From the NCBI GenBank assembly GCA_964546995.1, contig CAZJKO010000015.1, positions 1 to 21,367 of the forward strand: 21,367 bases of DNA. The letters run 5' to 3'. Of this stretch, positions 1 to 6,870 are shown piece by piece (the first letter of the stretch is position 1; the number at the start of each line of letters is the position of its first letter). Below the pieces are notes generated by a model, which was given only the letters and a program-made list of their open reading frames with translations, ran no database searches and was not told the origin of the DNA. Source of the DNA: CAZJKO01 sp964546995. Lineage in GTDB: Bacteria > Bacillota_I > Bacilli_A > RF39 > UBA660. The position numbers were made by a program, and so were the translations under genes.

Positions 1-943
1 GTTTTAGTACTTCTTCGATTAACATAGCAAGTTCTTCTTTGTATTCTTTGGTTTCTCCAAGATACATACAAACACTTAAGAAAGGCGCCTGCCCATTCGT
101 CGTTGTCATAGAATTAATTTGATATTGGAAAGTTTGTACACCATCCGTAATTTCTTTTGCTAGATCTTCTTTTACAAATTGATCGATTTGTTCTTTGGAT
201 AATTTGCGATTTTTATATTTCTTTTCATAGTACTTTTTACTATCTCTAATAAATGGTGCTAAGTGTGATAGGGTAATGGTACATCCTCCATATTGACTGG
301 AACTTACGGCAGTGATCAATTGGGTTGCAATCGTCATAGCGGTTAAGAAGCGATGTGGCTTTTCGATCATGACACCATTGATGTTTGTTCCGTTTTGAAG
401 CATGTCTTCTAGATTAATCAAATCACAGTTATGTAGTGCATTTTGTGCAAAATAATCAGCATCATGAAAGTGAATAATTCCATCTTCATGAGCTTGAACA
501 ATATCTTCAGGTAGCAAGAATCTTTTGGTAATATCTGTCGAAGTAATCCCTGCTAGATAGTCTCTTTGCGTTGTAACAACATGAGCATCTTTGTTTGAAT
601 TTTCAGTATTCCAATATTCATTTTCGCCATCGATTAATTCTTTGATTGCTAAATCTGTTGTATTGCTTTTACGAACGAGTTCTCTCGTATAGCGATACGT
701 AATATATTTTTTGGCAAGAGCATATTTTCCAATTGCCATTAATTTCATTTCGATGATATCTTGAATATCTTCCACGAGGATTCTTTTTTTTCCTAGTTTT
801 TCAATATATTTAATAATATTTTTGATTTGGGTTGAGGAAGCTTGATCTTCTTCTTCCACCTCTTTATTTGCTTTCATGATTGCTTCTTCAATCTTTTCAG
901 GACTATATTCTACCATATGTCCATCTCGTTTAATTACTTTCAT
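1..943 (-). CDS. nrdD: Anaerobic ribonucleoside-triphosphate reductase, N-terminal part (cut by window edge)
   Basis: Class III ribonucleotide reductase, which reduces NTPs to dNTPs in the cytoplasm with a glycyl radical installed by NrdG. The minus-strand frame is open from the ATG at 943 down to base 1, giving 314 codons, so the C-terminal catalytic half and glycyl radical site lie outside the window. An ATP-cone occupies about residues 1-95 (it starts MKVIKRDGHMVEYSPEKIEE). It is followed by NrdD signatures: GITSTDITKR, IIHFHDADYF, HNCDLINLEDMLQNGT, SQYGGCTITLSHLAPF and TTTNGQAPF. The start is supported by AGGAGAGG just upstream (about 947-954 on the complement). The gene is divergent from the Crp/Fnr-like regulator at 1057, with a shared palindromic operator between them. 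It marks the organism as able to make DNA without oxygen. Family assignment is secure; whether nrdG follows cannot be seen. Confidence 0.95.
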   Translation of the reverse strand, partial: MKVIKRDGHMVEYSPEKIEEAIMKANKEVEEEDQASSTQIKNIIKYIEKLGKKRILVEDIQDIIEMKLMAIGKYALAKKYITYRYTRELVRKSNTTDLAIKELIDGENEYWNTENSNKDAHVVTTQRDYLAGITSTDITKRFLLPEDIVQAHEDGIIHFHDADYFAQNALHNCDLINLEDMLQNGTNINGVMIEKPHRFLTAMTIATQLITAVSSSQYGGCTITLSHLAPFIRDSKKYYEKKYKNRKLSKEQIDQFVKEDLAKEITDGVQTFQYQINSMTTTNGQAPFLSVCMYLGETKEYKEELAMLIEEVLK

Positions 944-973
944 TTTACCTCTCCTTTACTTTTACATAAATCC

Positions 974-979
974 AGTATA
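974..979 (-). promoter_or_regulatory. Putative -10 of the nrdD promoter
   Basis: Read on the minus strand the hexamer is TATACT, 31 bases upstream of the nrdD ATG. No good -35 hexamer is present at 17 bp spacing, as expected of an activator-dependent promoter. From this -10 the transcription start would fall near 967, placing the centre of the 1001-1018 palindrome about 42 bp upstream. That is the class II Crp/Fnr activation geometry. This is a prediction only. Confidence 0.45.
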
Positions 980-1000
980 ATACATTTTTATTTTTTGGTT

Positions 1001-1018
1001 ATGGTGCAATTGCACCAT
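1001..1018. promoter_or_regulatory. 18-bp perfect palindrome, candidate Crp/Fnr operator
   Basis: ATGGTGCAATTGCACCAT is an uninterrupted inverted repeat lying between the divergent nrdD and Crp/Fnr-like regulator genes. Its length and symmetry suit a Crp/Fnr dimer, though the half-site (GGTGCA) is neither the E. coli Crp (TGTGA) nor the Fnr (TTGAT) half. Relative to nrdD it sits near -42 (activation). Relative to the regulator, whose -10 may be TATGAT at 1028-1033, it overlaps the -35 region (repression or autoregulation). The link to the neighbouring regulator is inferred from position. Confidence 0.65.
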
Positions 1019-1056
1019 TTTACAAAATATGATATATTTTTTTTGGAGGGTGTCAA

Positions 1057-1683
1057 ATGGATGAATTATTTAATCATATCAATACTAGAAATAAGGAAAG
1101 ACTTCTTCAACTGCTTGAGCCAATTGTATTTGAATACAAGAAAAACAGTGTTATTGAATTAGAAGAAAAAATGATTTGTGTCGTGGTACATGGAGCGATT
1201 CAAATGATTAAAAACGATTATAATGGAAATAGTTATCTTGTAGAAGAATATGAAGAAAATGAAATTTTCGATTCGATTTCGCAACCTATTTTACATGATG
1301 AATATACTATGATTGCTAAATATGATACAAGGATCATAATGATTGAGTTTGATAATATCGTATCAGAGTCTACGGTAAATACGGCATCATACAATCAATT
1401 TTTGAAAAATTTATTAAAAATAATGGATAAAAATATTACGAAACGCAACGAACGAATTGAAATTTTAGTAAATAAAACGATCCGAAATAAATTGCTTGCT
1501 TATTTTAAGTTGATGTCTAAAAAATACAATTCAAAAGTATTTCTTTTAACGATGACGTTTACAGAGCTTGCCGATTATTTGGCTGTCGATCGTTCTTCGA
1601 TGAATCGTGAACTAAAGTATTTAAAAAATGAAGGGTTAATTCGTGTTTATAAAAGAAAAATTACGTTGTTGTACGAACCTTAA
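1057..1683 (+). CDS. Crp/Fnr-family transcriptional regulator
   Basis: A 208-residue protein with the two-part Crp/Fnr layout. The N-terminal part (about 1-115) is a degenerate cyclic-nucleotide-binding-type beta-barrel, followed by a long dimerisation helix (about 115-150) and a C-terminal winged helix-turn-helix (about 165-205). The recognition helix reads VDRSSMNRELKYLKNEG, with the two arginines spaced as in Crp (R..xxxR). Only one cysteine is present, so it lacks the Fe-S cluster ligands of true Fnr and is unlikely to sense oxygen that way. The cAMP-binding residues are not obvious either. GGAGGG at 1045-1050 sets the ATG at 1057. It is divergent from nrdD with an 18-bp palindrome between, so control of nrdD and of itself is likely. 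The effector is unknown. Confidence 0.85.
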   Translation: MDELFNHINTRNKERLLQLLEPIVFEYKKNSVIELEEKMICVVVHGAIQMIKNDYNGNSYLVEEYEENEIFDSISQPILHDEYTMIAKYDTRIIMIEFDNIVSESTVNTASYNQFLKNLLKIMDKNITKRNERIEILVNKTIRNKLLAYFKLMSKKYNSKVFLLTMTFTELADYLAVDRSSMNRELKYLKNEGLIRVYKRKITLLYEP

Positions 1684-1786
1684 ATTGTTTTATTCTTAAT
1701 TGGATGTACAAAATCGTTTTAACTTCTTTCTTTTTTTTACTTTTTGTATTATTATATACACGTGAATATTTTAGGTGGTGAGTTTT

Positions 1787-2833
1787 ATGGAATTGGAACG
1801 AGTAGAGAGAGCAAAATGTGAATTGGTAAAAAGATATCAGTATTTGTATGAGAATGCTCCTTTGGTTTTAGTACCTTTTATTCAAGATAAGCCAAAAGAA
1901 GAATGTGAAAAACGATATAAAAAAGCGAGCGATCATGTTGATGCTTTGGTCTATTTAAATTTGGATCAATATGATTCTATTATTTCTTATATTGAAGAAT
2001 TTTTACTTTCTGACTTATCAATGGAAGAGAGTACTCTTTATCAATTGTTGGAAGAATGTAAAAGGGATGTAGATCGTTTGACTAAAATTAAAAATGAGAT
2101 TGTTCTTGCTACGACAGAAAATCGTATTCATAAATATTTTAGGAAGGCGATTGATATATGGGATGTTTTATCTTTTACTAGTGAATATGTTGAAAAACAG
2201 TCGGGTGATTTAAAAAATCGGGATAATAAGCTTGCTGTTTTAGATGAATATTATAAACTTCTTCGTTACCAAAATGATGGGGAGGTTCGTATGAGTGGGA
2301 GAAAACTCGATATACGAGATGGTGAATTTTCCGTTGATGTTCCTTTATGTTCCCAACATGTTTCTTTAAGAAAAAAAGAGGATATTGGTGTTACGAAGAA
2401 CGATTTTATTCATGTCCTTTCCACAATGCCACGCTACGATGATAATGGTTCTATTTTTATGGAACAGGAAAAGCAGGATATTTACCTTCGTTTTCACGAT
2501 GAACTTCCATGGGATCTTCTTATTACTTGCGATATGGAAGAATCTTCTTCTGATTTAGGGTGTCGTCCTCCTCACACGAAACCTTGCGGAACTTCCTTTT
2601 ATGTTAAGGAAGAGGAAATATTCATCGATTCACAGGGAAACTATTACCAGATTTGTCCTTATTGTGGATTCTTGGTTTCTATTCCTTCAGCGATTTTGTC
2701 TGATGGAATTCGAGATAGAATCTTAGCTCGTGTTAGCCAGGATGAATACTTGTTTCGAAAGATGTTTCTTTATTCTGAACTTTTTAGTTTGGATAGAGCA
2801 TCTTTTGAGGGGCAGAAGAAGTTGTTACGATAG
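1787..2833 (+). CDS. Hypothetical protein with C-terminal zinc-ribbon-like cysteines
   Basis: I do not recognise this 348-residue protein. The frame is open from a GTG at 1775, but AGGTGG at 1773-1778 is correctly spaced only for the ATG at 1787, which I take as the start. Residues 1-165 are charged and look helical, with probable coiled-coil stretches around 60-125. The C-terminal third holds cysteines at about 259, 267, 290 and 293, the last two as CPYCG, which resembles a four-cysteine zinc knuckle or ribbon. No signal peptide or membrane segment is visible, so it is probably cytoplasmic. It stands alone between the regulator gene and a good terminator (2846-2876). Zinc binding is inferred from spacing only. 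Confidence 0.75.
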   Translation: MELERVERAKCELVKRYQYLYENAPLVLVPFIQDKPKEECEKRYKKASDHVDALVYLNLDQYDSIISYIEEFLLSDLSMEESTLYQLLEECKRDVDRLTKIKNEIVLATTENRIHKYFRKAIDIWDVLSFTSEYVEKQSGDLKNRDNKLAVLDEYYKLLRYQNDGEVRMSGRKLDIRDGEFSVDVPLCSQHVSLRKKEDIGVTKNDFIHVLSTMPRYDDNGSIFMEQEKQDIYLRFHDELPWDLLITCDMEESSSDLGCRPPHTKPCGTSFYVKEEEIFIDSQGNYYQICPYCGFLVSIPSAILSDGIRDRILARVSQDEYLFRKMFLYSELFSLDRASFEGQKKLLR

Positions 2834-2845
2834 TAAAAAAATACG

Positions 2846-2876
2846 AGGTCAACTCTTTTTTTGTTGATCTTTTTTT
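2846..2876 (+). terminator. Rho-independent terminator
   Basis: Stem AGGTCAAC (2846-2853) pairs with GTTGATCT (2863-2870) with one G-T wobble. A 9-nt loop separates the arms and a T-run to 2876 follows. It lies 12 bases after the stop of the zinc-ribbon-like gene. Confidence 0.85.
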
Positions 2877-2911
2877 ATTTGGTGTGAATGATAGAAGTAG
2901 AGGTGATCATT

Positions 2912-3685
2912 ATGCCATTTAATAAAAATATTACAGGGTATGAAAACGAAGAAGAATTTGCATCCTATTTGAATGGAAAAACGTTTGGGCGAGTCAATCC
3001 TATTTTTCAAGATCTTCTTCTTGCTATTTATGGACGGATTGACTTTTCCGATACGATTTCGTGTTTTGTTAGTTATAGCAAAAGAAAGGCGGATATTTAT
3101 GTTAAAGTGAATGGTGAGGTTCGGGGAATTAGTATCAAAAAAGGTGTTAAGAATTCGGTTCATGTGGAATCTTTGGATCAATTTTGTGATTTTTTGCACG
3201 AAAACGGCGTTTCTAAAAAAATTATCCAAGAGATTCGCTATTATCATTATGGAGATGGTACTACTGATGGGACTGGCGAAAAAAGACTTTGTACTTGCGA
3301 ATATAAAGTTGGACGCGAGGGTATACTAAAAGAGATCAACCGTGTACTTAATGATCGTTCTTTACTGTTTAAGGCAATTCGGCGGTTTGTTCTTCAGGGT
3401 AACAATTCTATGTATGAGATTTCGGCGATTATTTATGGTGTCGTTGACGATTTTGTTTATATTACTCGTGAAGAAATTCAATATATTATTATGAAAAATA
3501 GGAATATTGTTACAGATTCTCTTCATTTTGGATCTTTGTTTTATCAAAATATGGCTAGAAACTTGAATTTTAATCCGAAGTATGAAAAAAATCGCGATTA
3601 TGTTCAAATTAAATGGTATCATTTATCTGATGATATTATAGAGGTAATGGCAACGTACCGAAAGAAGCGTCCATATTTAGAATAG
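2912..3685 (+). CDS. Hypothetical protein, possible PD-(D/E)XK nuclease-like core
   Basis: A 257-residue protein of no family I can name. An upstream ATG at 2888 is in frame, but AGGTGATC at 2901-2908 points to the ATG at 2912. The N-terminal half has an acidic helix (NEEEFASYLNG, about 12-22), then ADIYVKVNGEVRGISIKKG, in which D61 and S74-x-K76 could be the D...(E/Q/S)xK core of a PD-(D/E)XK nuclease on two beta strands. The C-terminal half has YGVVDDFVYI, LHFGSL and YVQIKWYHL segments and no membrane or signal sequence. If a nuclease, it could be an orphan restriction-like enzyme; no methyltransferase gene is adjacent. Weak T-rich hairpin at 3688-3712 ends the unit. The catalytic reading is an inference from motif spacing. 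Confidence 0.7.
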   Translation: MPFNKNITGYENEEEFASYLNGKTFGRVNPIFQDLLLAIYGRIDFSDTISCFVSYSKRKADIYVKVNGEVRGISIKKGVKNSVHVESLDQFCDFLHENGVSKKIIQEIRYYHYGDGTTDGTGEKRLCTCEYKVGREGILKEINRVLNDRSLLFKAIRRFVLQGNNSMYEISAIIYGVVDDFVYITREEIQYIIMKNRNIVTDSLHFGSLFYQNMARNLNFNPKYEKNRDYVQIKWYHLSDDIIEVMATYRKKRPYLE

Positions 3686-3687
3686 GT

Positions 3688-3712
3688 AAAAATATAGATG
3701 ATTTCTATTTTT
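3688..3712 (+). terminator. Weak hairpin terminator
   Basis: AAAAAT-A-TAGA (3688-3698) pairs with TCTATTTTT (3704-3712) with one bulged A. The T-rich 3' arm doubles as the U tract. It lies directly after the stop at 3685. It is AT-only apart from one pair, so its efficiency is doubtful. Confidence 0.5.
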
Positions 3713-3789
3713 AAGACTTGATTTTATTGTTGAATTAACTACGAACTTCATTTGAAATTTAGGAATTCCTACAAAATATTGCAAAACGG

Positions 3790-3817
3790 TTGACATTTCA
3801 TTAAAAATAAGTATAAT
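3790..3817 (+). promoter_or_regulatory. Sigma-A-type promoter of tRNA-Gly
   Basis: Consensus TTGACA at 3790-3795 and TATAAT at 3812-3817 with a 16-bp spacer. Start of transcription is expected near 3824, about 13 bases before the mature tRNA. This is the best consensus promoter in the window. Confidence 0.9.
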
Positions 3818-3836
3818 GGATATTGTCTACTGATTT

Positions 3837-3910
3837 GCGGATGTAGTTTAATGGTAGAACCTTAGCCTTCCAAGCTAACTACGTGGGTTCGATTCCCATC
3901 ATCCGCTCCA
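3837..3910 (+). tRNA. trnG: tRNA-Gly (anticodon UCC)
   Basis: A full cloverleaf can be drawn. The acceptor GCGGATG pairs with CATCCGC (3900-3906). The D-arm reads GTTTAATGGTAGAAC. The anticodon stem TTAGC/GCTAA closes the loop CTTCCAA, with anticodon TCC. The variable loop is CTAC. The T-arm is GTGGG-TTCGATT-CCCAT, the discriminator is T and the CCA (3908-3910) is encoded. It decodes GGA and, by wobble, other GGN codons. It is a single-tRNA transcription unit with its own promoter and terminator. The segment 3867-3886 (anticodon loop to T-stem) is repeated in inverted form just downstream. Confidence 0.97.
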
Positions 3911-3921
3911 TAAGAAATCGA

Positions 3922-3950
3922 AAGTTTAGCACTAAGCTAAGCTTTTTTTT
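3922..3950 (+). terminator. Rho-independent terminator of tRNA-Gly
   Basis: AAGTTTAGC (3922-3930) pairs with GCTAAGCTT (3936-3944) over 9 bp with one wobble and loop ACTAA. It is followed by a run of eight T to 3950. The TTAGC/GCTAA core echoes the anticodon stem of the tRNA itself. Confidence 0.92.
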
Positions 3951-4120
3951 GTATCCACGTAGTTAGCTTGGAAGTGGAACCTACTACTTTTGTCTACTTC
4001 TTTCAACGTGGTGTTTCTGAAACTGACTGAAACTTTGTATCCACCTAGTTAGCCTGGAAGTGGAACCTACTACTTTTGTCTATTTCTTTCAACGTGGTGT
4101 TTCTGAAACTGACTGAAACT
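3951..4120. repeat. Two tandem 86-bp direct repeats
   Basis: Unit 1 is 3951-4036 and unit 2 is 4037-4120. They differ at three of the 84 aligned positions (G/C, T/C and C/T). Each unit begins GTATCCAC, then carries the 20-nt tRNA-antisense segment, then TGGAACCTACTACTTTTGTC, and ends with the near-repeat CTGAAACTGACTGAAACT. Within a unit CCACGT near the start can pair with ACGTGG about 55 bases on (perfect in unit 1, one mismatch in unit 2), and AAGTGG..TACTACTT can form a small hairpin. No ORF with a ribosome binding site lies inside. The repeats start directly after the tRNA terminator and occupy most of the 3911-4286 gap. I know no named repeat family that fits. Confidence 0.93.
3955..3974 (-). 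other. Inverted 20-nt copy of the tRNA-Gly anticodon/variable/T-stem segment
   Basis: CCACGTAGTTAGCTTGGAAG is the exact reverse complement of 3867-3886 in the tRNA gene, starting precisely at the first base of the anticodon loop and ending in the T-stem. Unit 2 has the same segment at 4041-4060 with two changes. A plus-strand RNA from here would pair with the tRNA anticodon loop; on the minus strand it is a tRNA-Gly fragment. See findings. Confidence 0.9.
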
Positions 4121-4225
4121 ATGATAATACTTTTATATTATTTTGTTTAACTTAACACTTCTTTGTCGTCCTATTTACAAATTTTTTATAGAAACTTTGT
4201 TTATATATAGGAAATTTAAAATATA

Positions 4226-4234
4226 TGATATAAT
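4226..4234 (+). promoter_or_regulatory. Extended -10 promoter of the ABC transporter gene
   Basis: TGATATAAT fits the extended -10 form TGnTATAAT, 52 bases before the ATG. No clear -35 is visible. The remainder of 4121-4286 is AT-rich with nothing else I can support. Confidence 0.6.
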
Positions 4235-4286
4235 AAATATATATTTGTGACTTGATAATCATTTGTTTTTAAAGAGGAGTGAAACT

Positions 4287-6827
4287 ATGATTGAACTAAA
4301 GGATATTCATAAGACTTATAAGTCGAAAAAAGGAAAGAGTACAAAGGCATTAGATGGTATTTCTGTTACTTTTGATGAAAAGGGGATCACTTTTATATTA
4401 GGTAAGAGTGGTTCTGGAAAATCGACTTTACTTAATGTACTCGGTGGTCTTGATCAATATGATTCTGGAGATATGTTGATTTTTGGAAAGAGTAGTAAAG
4501 ATTTTACACAGGCAGACTTCGATTCTTATCGAAATACTTATGTGGGATTTATTTTTCAAGAGTTTAACATTTTGGAAGACTACGACGTTTATCAAAATAT
4601 TGTTCTTGCTTTGCAACTTCAACAAAAGGAAGTCAATGAAAGTGAAATTGATCAATTATTGGATCAATTGGAACTAACAGAGCTTAAGAAGAGAAAAGTA
4701 AACGAGTTATCAGGTGGTCAAAAGCAACGTGTGGCAATTGCTCGTGCTTTAATTAAAGAACCTAAAATTATTTTAGCCGATGAACCGACAGGTAACTTGG
4801 ATAGTAAGACAGGACGCCAAGTAATGGAATTGTTGAAGGATATTTCCAAAGAAAAATTGGTGGTTATCGTCTCTCACGATGAAGAGTATGCTGAAACGTA
4901 TGGTGATCGCATTATCGAAGTAAAAGACGGACAAGTGATTCGTGATACGAAAGAAGTGGTCAATAAAGAACGTAAAAGTACTTATGAGACGATTAAATCT
5001 CATTTACCATTTCAGGATAGTTTTAAACTTGGATTAGGTAGTTTGAAACACAAAAAAGTAAAACTCGCTTTTACGGTGTTTCTTACTGTTCTTACCCTTG
5101 GATTCTTAAGTTGTACGGATACACTATCTAGCTATGACTTTAGTTTGGGGCATGCAAAGCTACTTTCTGATAGAAACGAACAGTTTGTTCAAGTTGAAAA
5201 ACGGCGTCTTGTGACCGATCCTTATGATGGTAGAATCAATAATTCGATTCTTCTTCGTATGGATGATGATGCGCTTCAGACTGTTCGAAATAGAATGAAT
5301 TCGAAAGCGTTTTATGAAGTTTATAGATATCGAGATGTCAATTCTTGGAGTGATTATGATACAGCTAGTAGTCTTCTTCACGTTCAAGATGATACGAATT
5401 TTTCCTATTATGAAGACAATTCGTTAGAACTCGTCGCTTGTTCTGATGTTTCTAAAATTTTAAAAGAGGAAGTTATTGGTCGTATGCCAAATGGACCTTT
5501 TGAAATTGTCATTTCTAACTCTCTAGCTGATACCATTTTGAAATATGGAATTGAAGTTTATGAAACTGTTACGAGCAATGAATTTACGGAATCTAAGGTT
5601 TTTAAACCTACTACTTACGATGAAATTTTAAATACGAATTACACATACTATTTTGGTAGTAATGAGAAAATTAAGATCGTTGGTATTATCAATTACGATT
5701 TATCTTCCGTATCGGATCTTTATCAAAATAATGTTTTAAATAAAGTTTACGTTCATGAAGATTTTGTTTCTAATCTTAAAATTCTTCCTATCAGTCAAAT
5801 CAAAAACGATTATTCTATCGAAATTTCACTCGAAAACAAGGAAGAGTCTACTGATGGTGAGTCGATGTCTTCTTCTTCTACTTCTTTGTTAGATCATCCA
5901 GTTGAATATTTTGATGGGGTAACTTGGAGAACGACCGATCATTTAAATGATAATGAAATTATTCTCAATATTTATGAAGTGGATCCTACTTCTAGTTATC
6001 AAAATGATCTATCTAATTATATTAGTAAACATTACGATGAAGATTACGATACTTTAACGAAGCGTTTTCTAGGTAATTATATTCAAGAAAAAAATGTGAT
6101 TGGTAGTAAAGTTCGTTTAGATATTTATTCTTATACTTCGTCTAAAGCTTTAGTTAACAGTTATTCTGATTTGGTTGTTGTTGGAGTTTATTATCGAGAT
6201 GATAATTCTTCTATGTATTCAGGAGGTTCGAACTATGTTTCTTCTTCCTTATTAGAAGAATATACCGTAAAACAGGTAGAAAGAACTAGTGTTTTATATC
6301 CGATGACTACGAAAAATGAGTTTAAGCATGCAACGGATACTTTTCCGATCGATAGTGATTTGGCAATTAGAACTACTTACGGCGATAAAATGGCAGAAGA
6401 AAAAGTGTTCTTTGATTCGATTCAAACTCTTGCTTTCTATGCGGGAATTGTCTTTATCGTATTTACGGTTTTCTTAATTATCAACTTTATGTATACGAGC
6501 ATTCATTATCGTAAAAAAGAAATTGGGGTTTTACGGGCACTTGGTGCTAGAAGTCTCGATGTCATGAAGATCTTCTTATGGGAAGGTGTTTGTCTTTCTG
6601 TTCTTTCTGGAACGATTGCTTCTATTTTACTTGTCGTTGTCTCTAATGTTATGAATTCTTTCGTTATGACCAGATTTAGTGGAATGCTTACGACACCATT
6701 TATTGTGGGAATTAGACAATTTGTTGTAATTTATTTACTTGTCTTTGTTGTAACATTCATTTCTAGTATTTTACCTTTAATTCGCATTTCTAAAATGAAA
6801 CCGATCGATGCTATTTTAAATAAATAG
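4287..6827 (+). CDS. MacB-type ABC transporter, ATPase fused to FtsX-like permease
   Basis: An 846-residue protein with an N-terminal ABC ATPase and a C-terminal permease. ATPase motifs are Walker A GKSGSGKST (39-47), Q-loop Q91, signature LSGGQ (141-145), Walker B IILADEPTGNLD with E166, and switch H197. One transmembrane helix follows (about 259-278). Then comes a large extracellular domain of roughly 430 residues containing a serine-rich patch (SMSSSSTSLLD) near 525. Three more helices occupy about residues 718-830. Four helices with a big periplasmic-type loop is the MacB/FtsX plan, which works as a dimer by coupling ATP hydrolysis to outside motion. In Firmicutes such fusions export or sense peptides; the substrate is unknown. 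AGAGGAG upstream selects the ATG at 4287 over an in-frame TTG at 4263. No accessory membrane-fusion protein or two-component system is adjacent. Confidence 0.93.
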   Translation: MIELKDIHKTYKSKKGKSTKALDGISVTFDEKGITFILGKSGSGKSTLLNVLGGLDQYDSGDMLIFGKSSKDFTQADFDSYRNTYVGFIFQEFNILEDYDVYQNIVLALQLQQKEVNESEIDQLLDQLELTELKKRKVNELSGGQKQRVAIARALIKEPKIILADEPTGNLDSKTGRQVMELLKDISKEKLVVIVSHDEEYAETYGDRIIEVKDGQVIRDTKEVVNKERKSTYETIKSHLPFQDSFKLGLGSLKHKKVKLAFTVFLTVLTLGFLSCTDTLSSYDFSLGHAKLLSDRNEQFVQVEKRRLVTDPYDGRINNSILLRMDDDALQTVRNRMNSKAFYEVYRYRDVNSWSDYDTASSLLHVQDDTNFSYYEDNSLELVACSDVSKILKEEVIGRMPNGPFEIVISNSLADTILKYGIEVYETVTSNEFTESKVFKPTTYDEILNTNYTYYFGSNEKIKIVGIINYDLSSVSDLYQNNVLNKVYVHEDFVSNLKILPISQIKNDYSIEISLENKEESTDGESMSSSSTSLLDHPVEYFDGVTWRTTDHLNDNEIILNIYEVDPTSSYQNDLSNYISKHYDEDYDTLTKRFLGNYIQEKNVIGSKVRLDIYSYTSSKALVNSYSDLVVVGVYYRDDNSSMYSGGSNYVSSSLLEEYTVKQVERTSVLYPMTTKNEFKHATDTFPIDSDLAIRTTYGDKMAEEKVFFDSIQTLAFYAGIVFIVFTVFLIINFMYTSIHYRKKEIGVLRALGARSLDVMKIFLWEGVCLSVLSGTIASILLVVVSNVMNSFVMTRFSGMLTTPFIVGIRQFVVIYLLVFVVTFISSILPLIRISKMKPIDAILNK

Positions 6828-6839
6828 TTTTAGAAAAAG

Positions 6840-6870
6840 AGAGCTATGGGAATTCTTCCATAGCTCTTTT
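6840..6870. terminator. Bidirectional terminator shared by convergent genes
   Basis: AGAGCTATGG (6840-6849) pairs with CCATAGCTCT (6858-6867) as a perfect 10-bp stem. It is followed by T on the plus strand and preceded by an A-rich stretch, so it can end both the ABC transporter gene and the minus-strand gene, whose stop lies at its edge (6869-6871). Confidence 0.88.

Noticed and set aside
842..1162. Plus-strand ORF of 106 codons over the nrdD start
   Set aside because: It is antisense to the 5' end of nrdD and the promoter region, has low-complexity Phe/His-rich sequence and no ribosome binding site.
2849..3247. Minus-strand ORF of 132 codons
   Set aside because: Lies opposite the gene at 2912, which has a good start site and sensible protein composition; this is its shadow.
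3951..4120. CRISPR array
   Set aside because: Only two units, contiguous, and near identical throughout without unique spacers; no cas genes in the window.
4157..4200. Possible third degenerate copy of the 86-bp repeat
   Set aside because: Only the words ACTTCTTT and GAAACTTTGT are shared, at nearly the same spacing; the sequence between does not align and both are AT-rich, so chance is enough.
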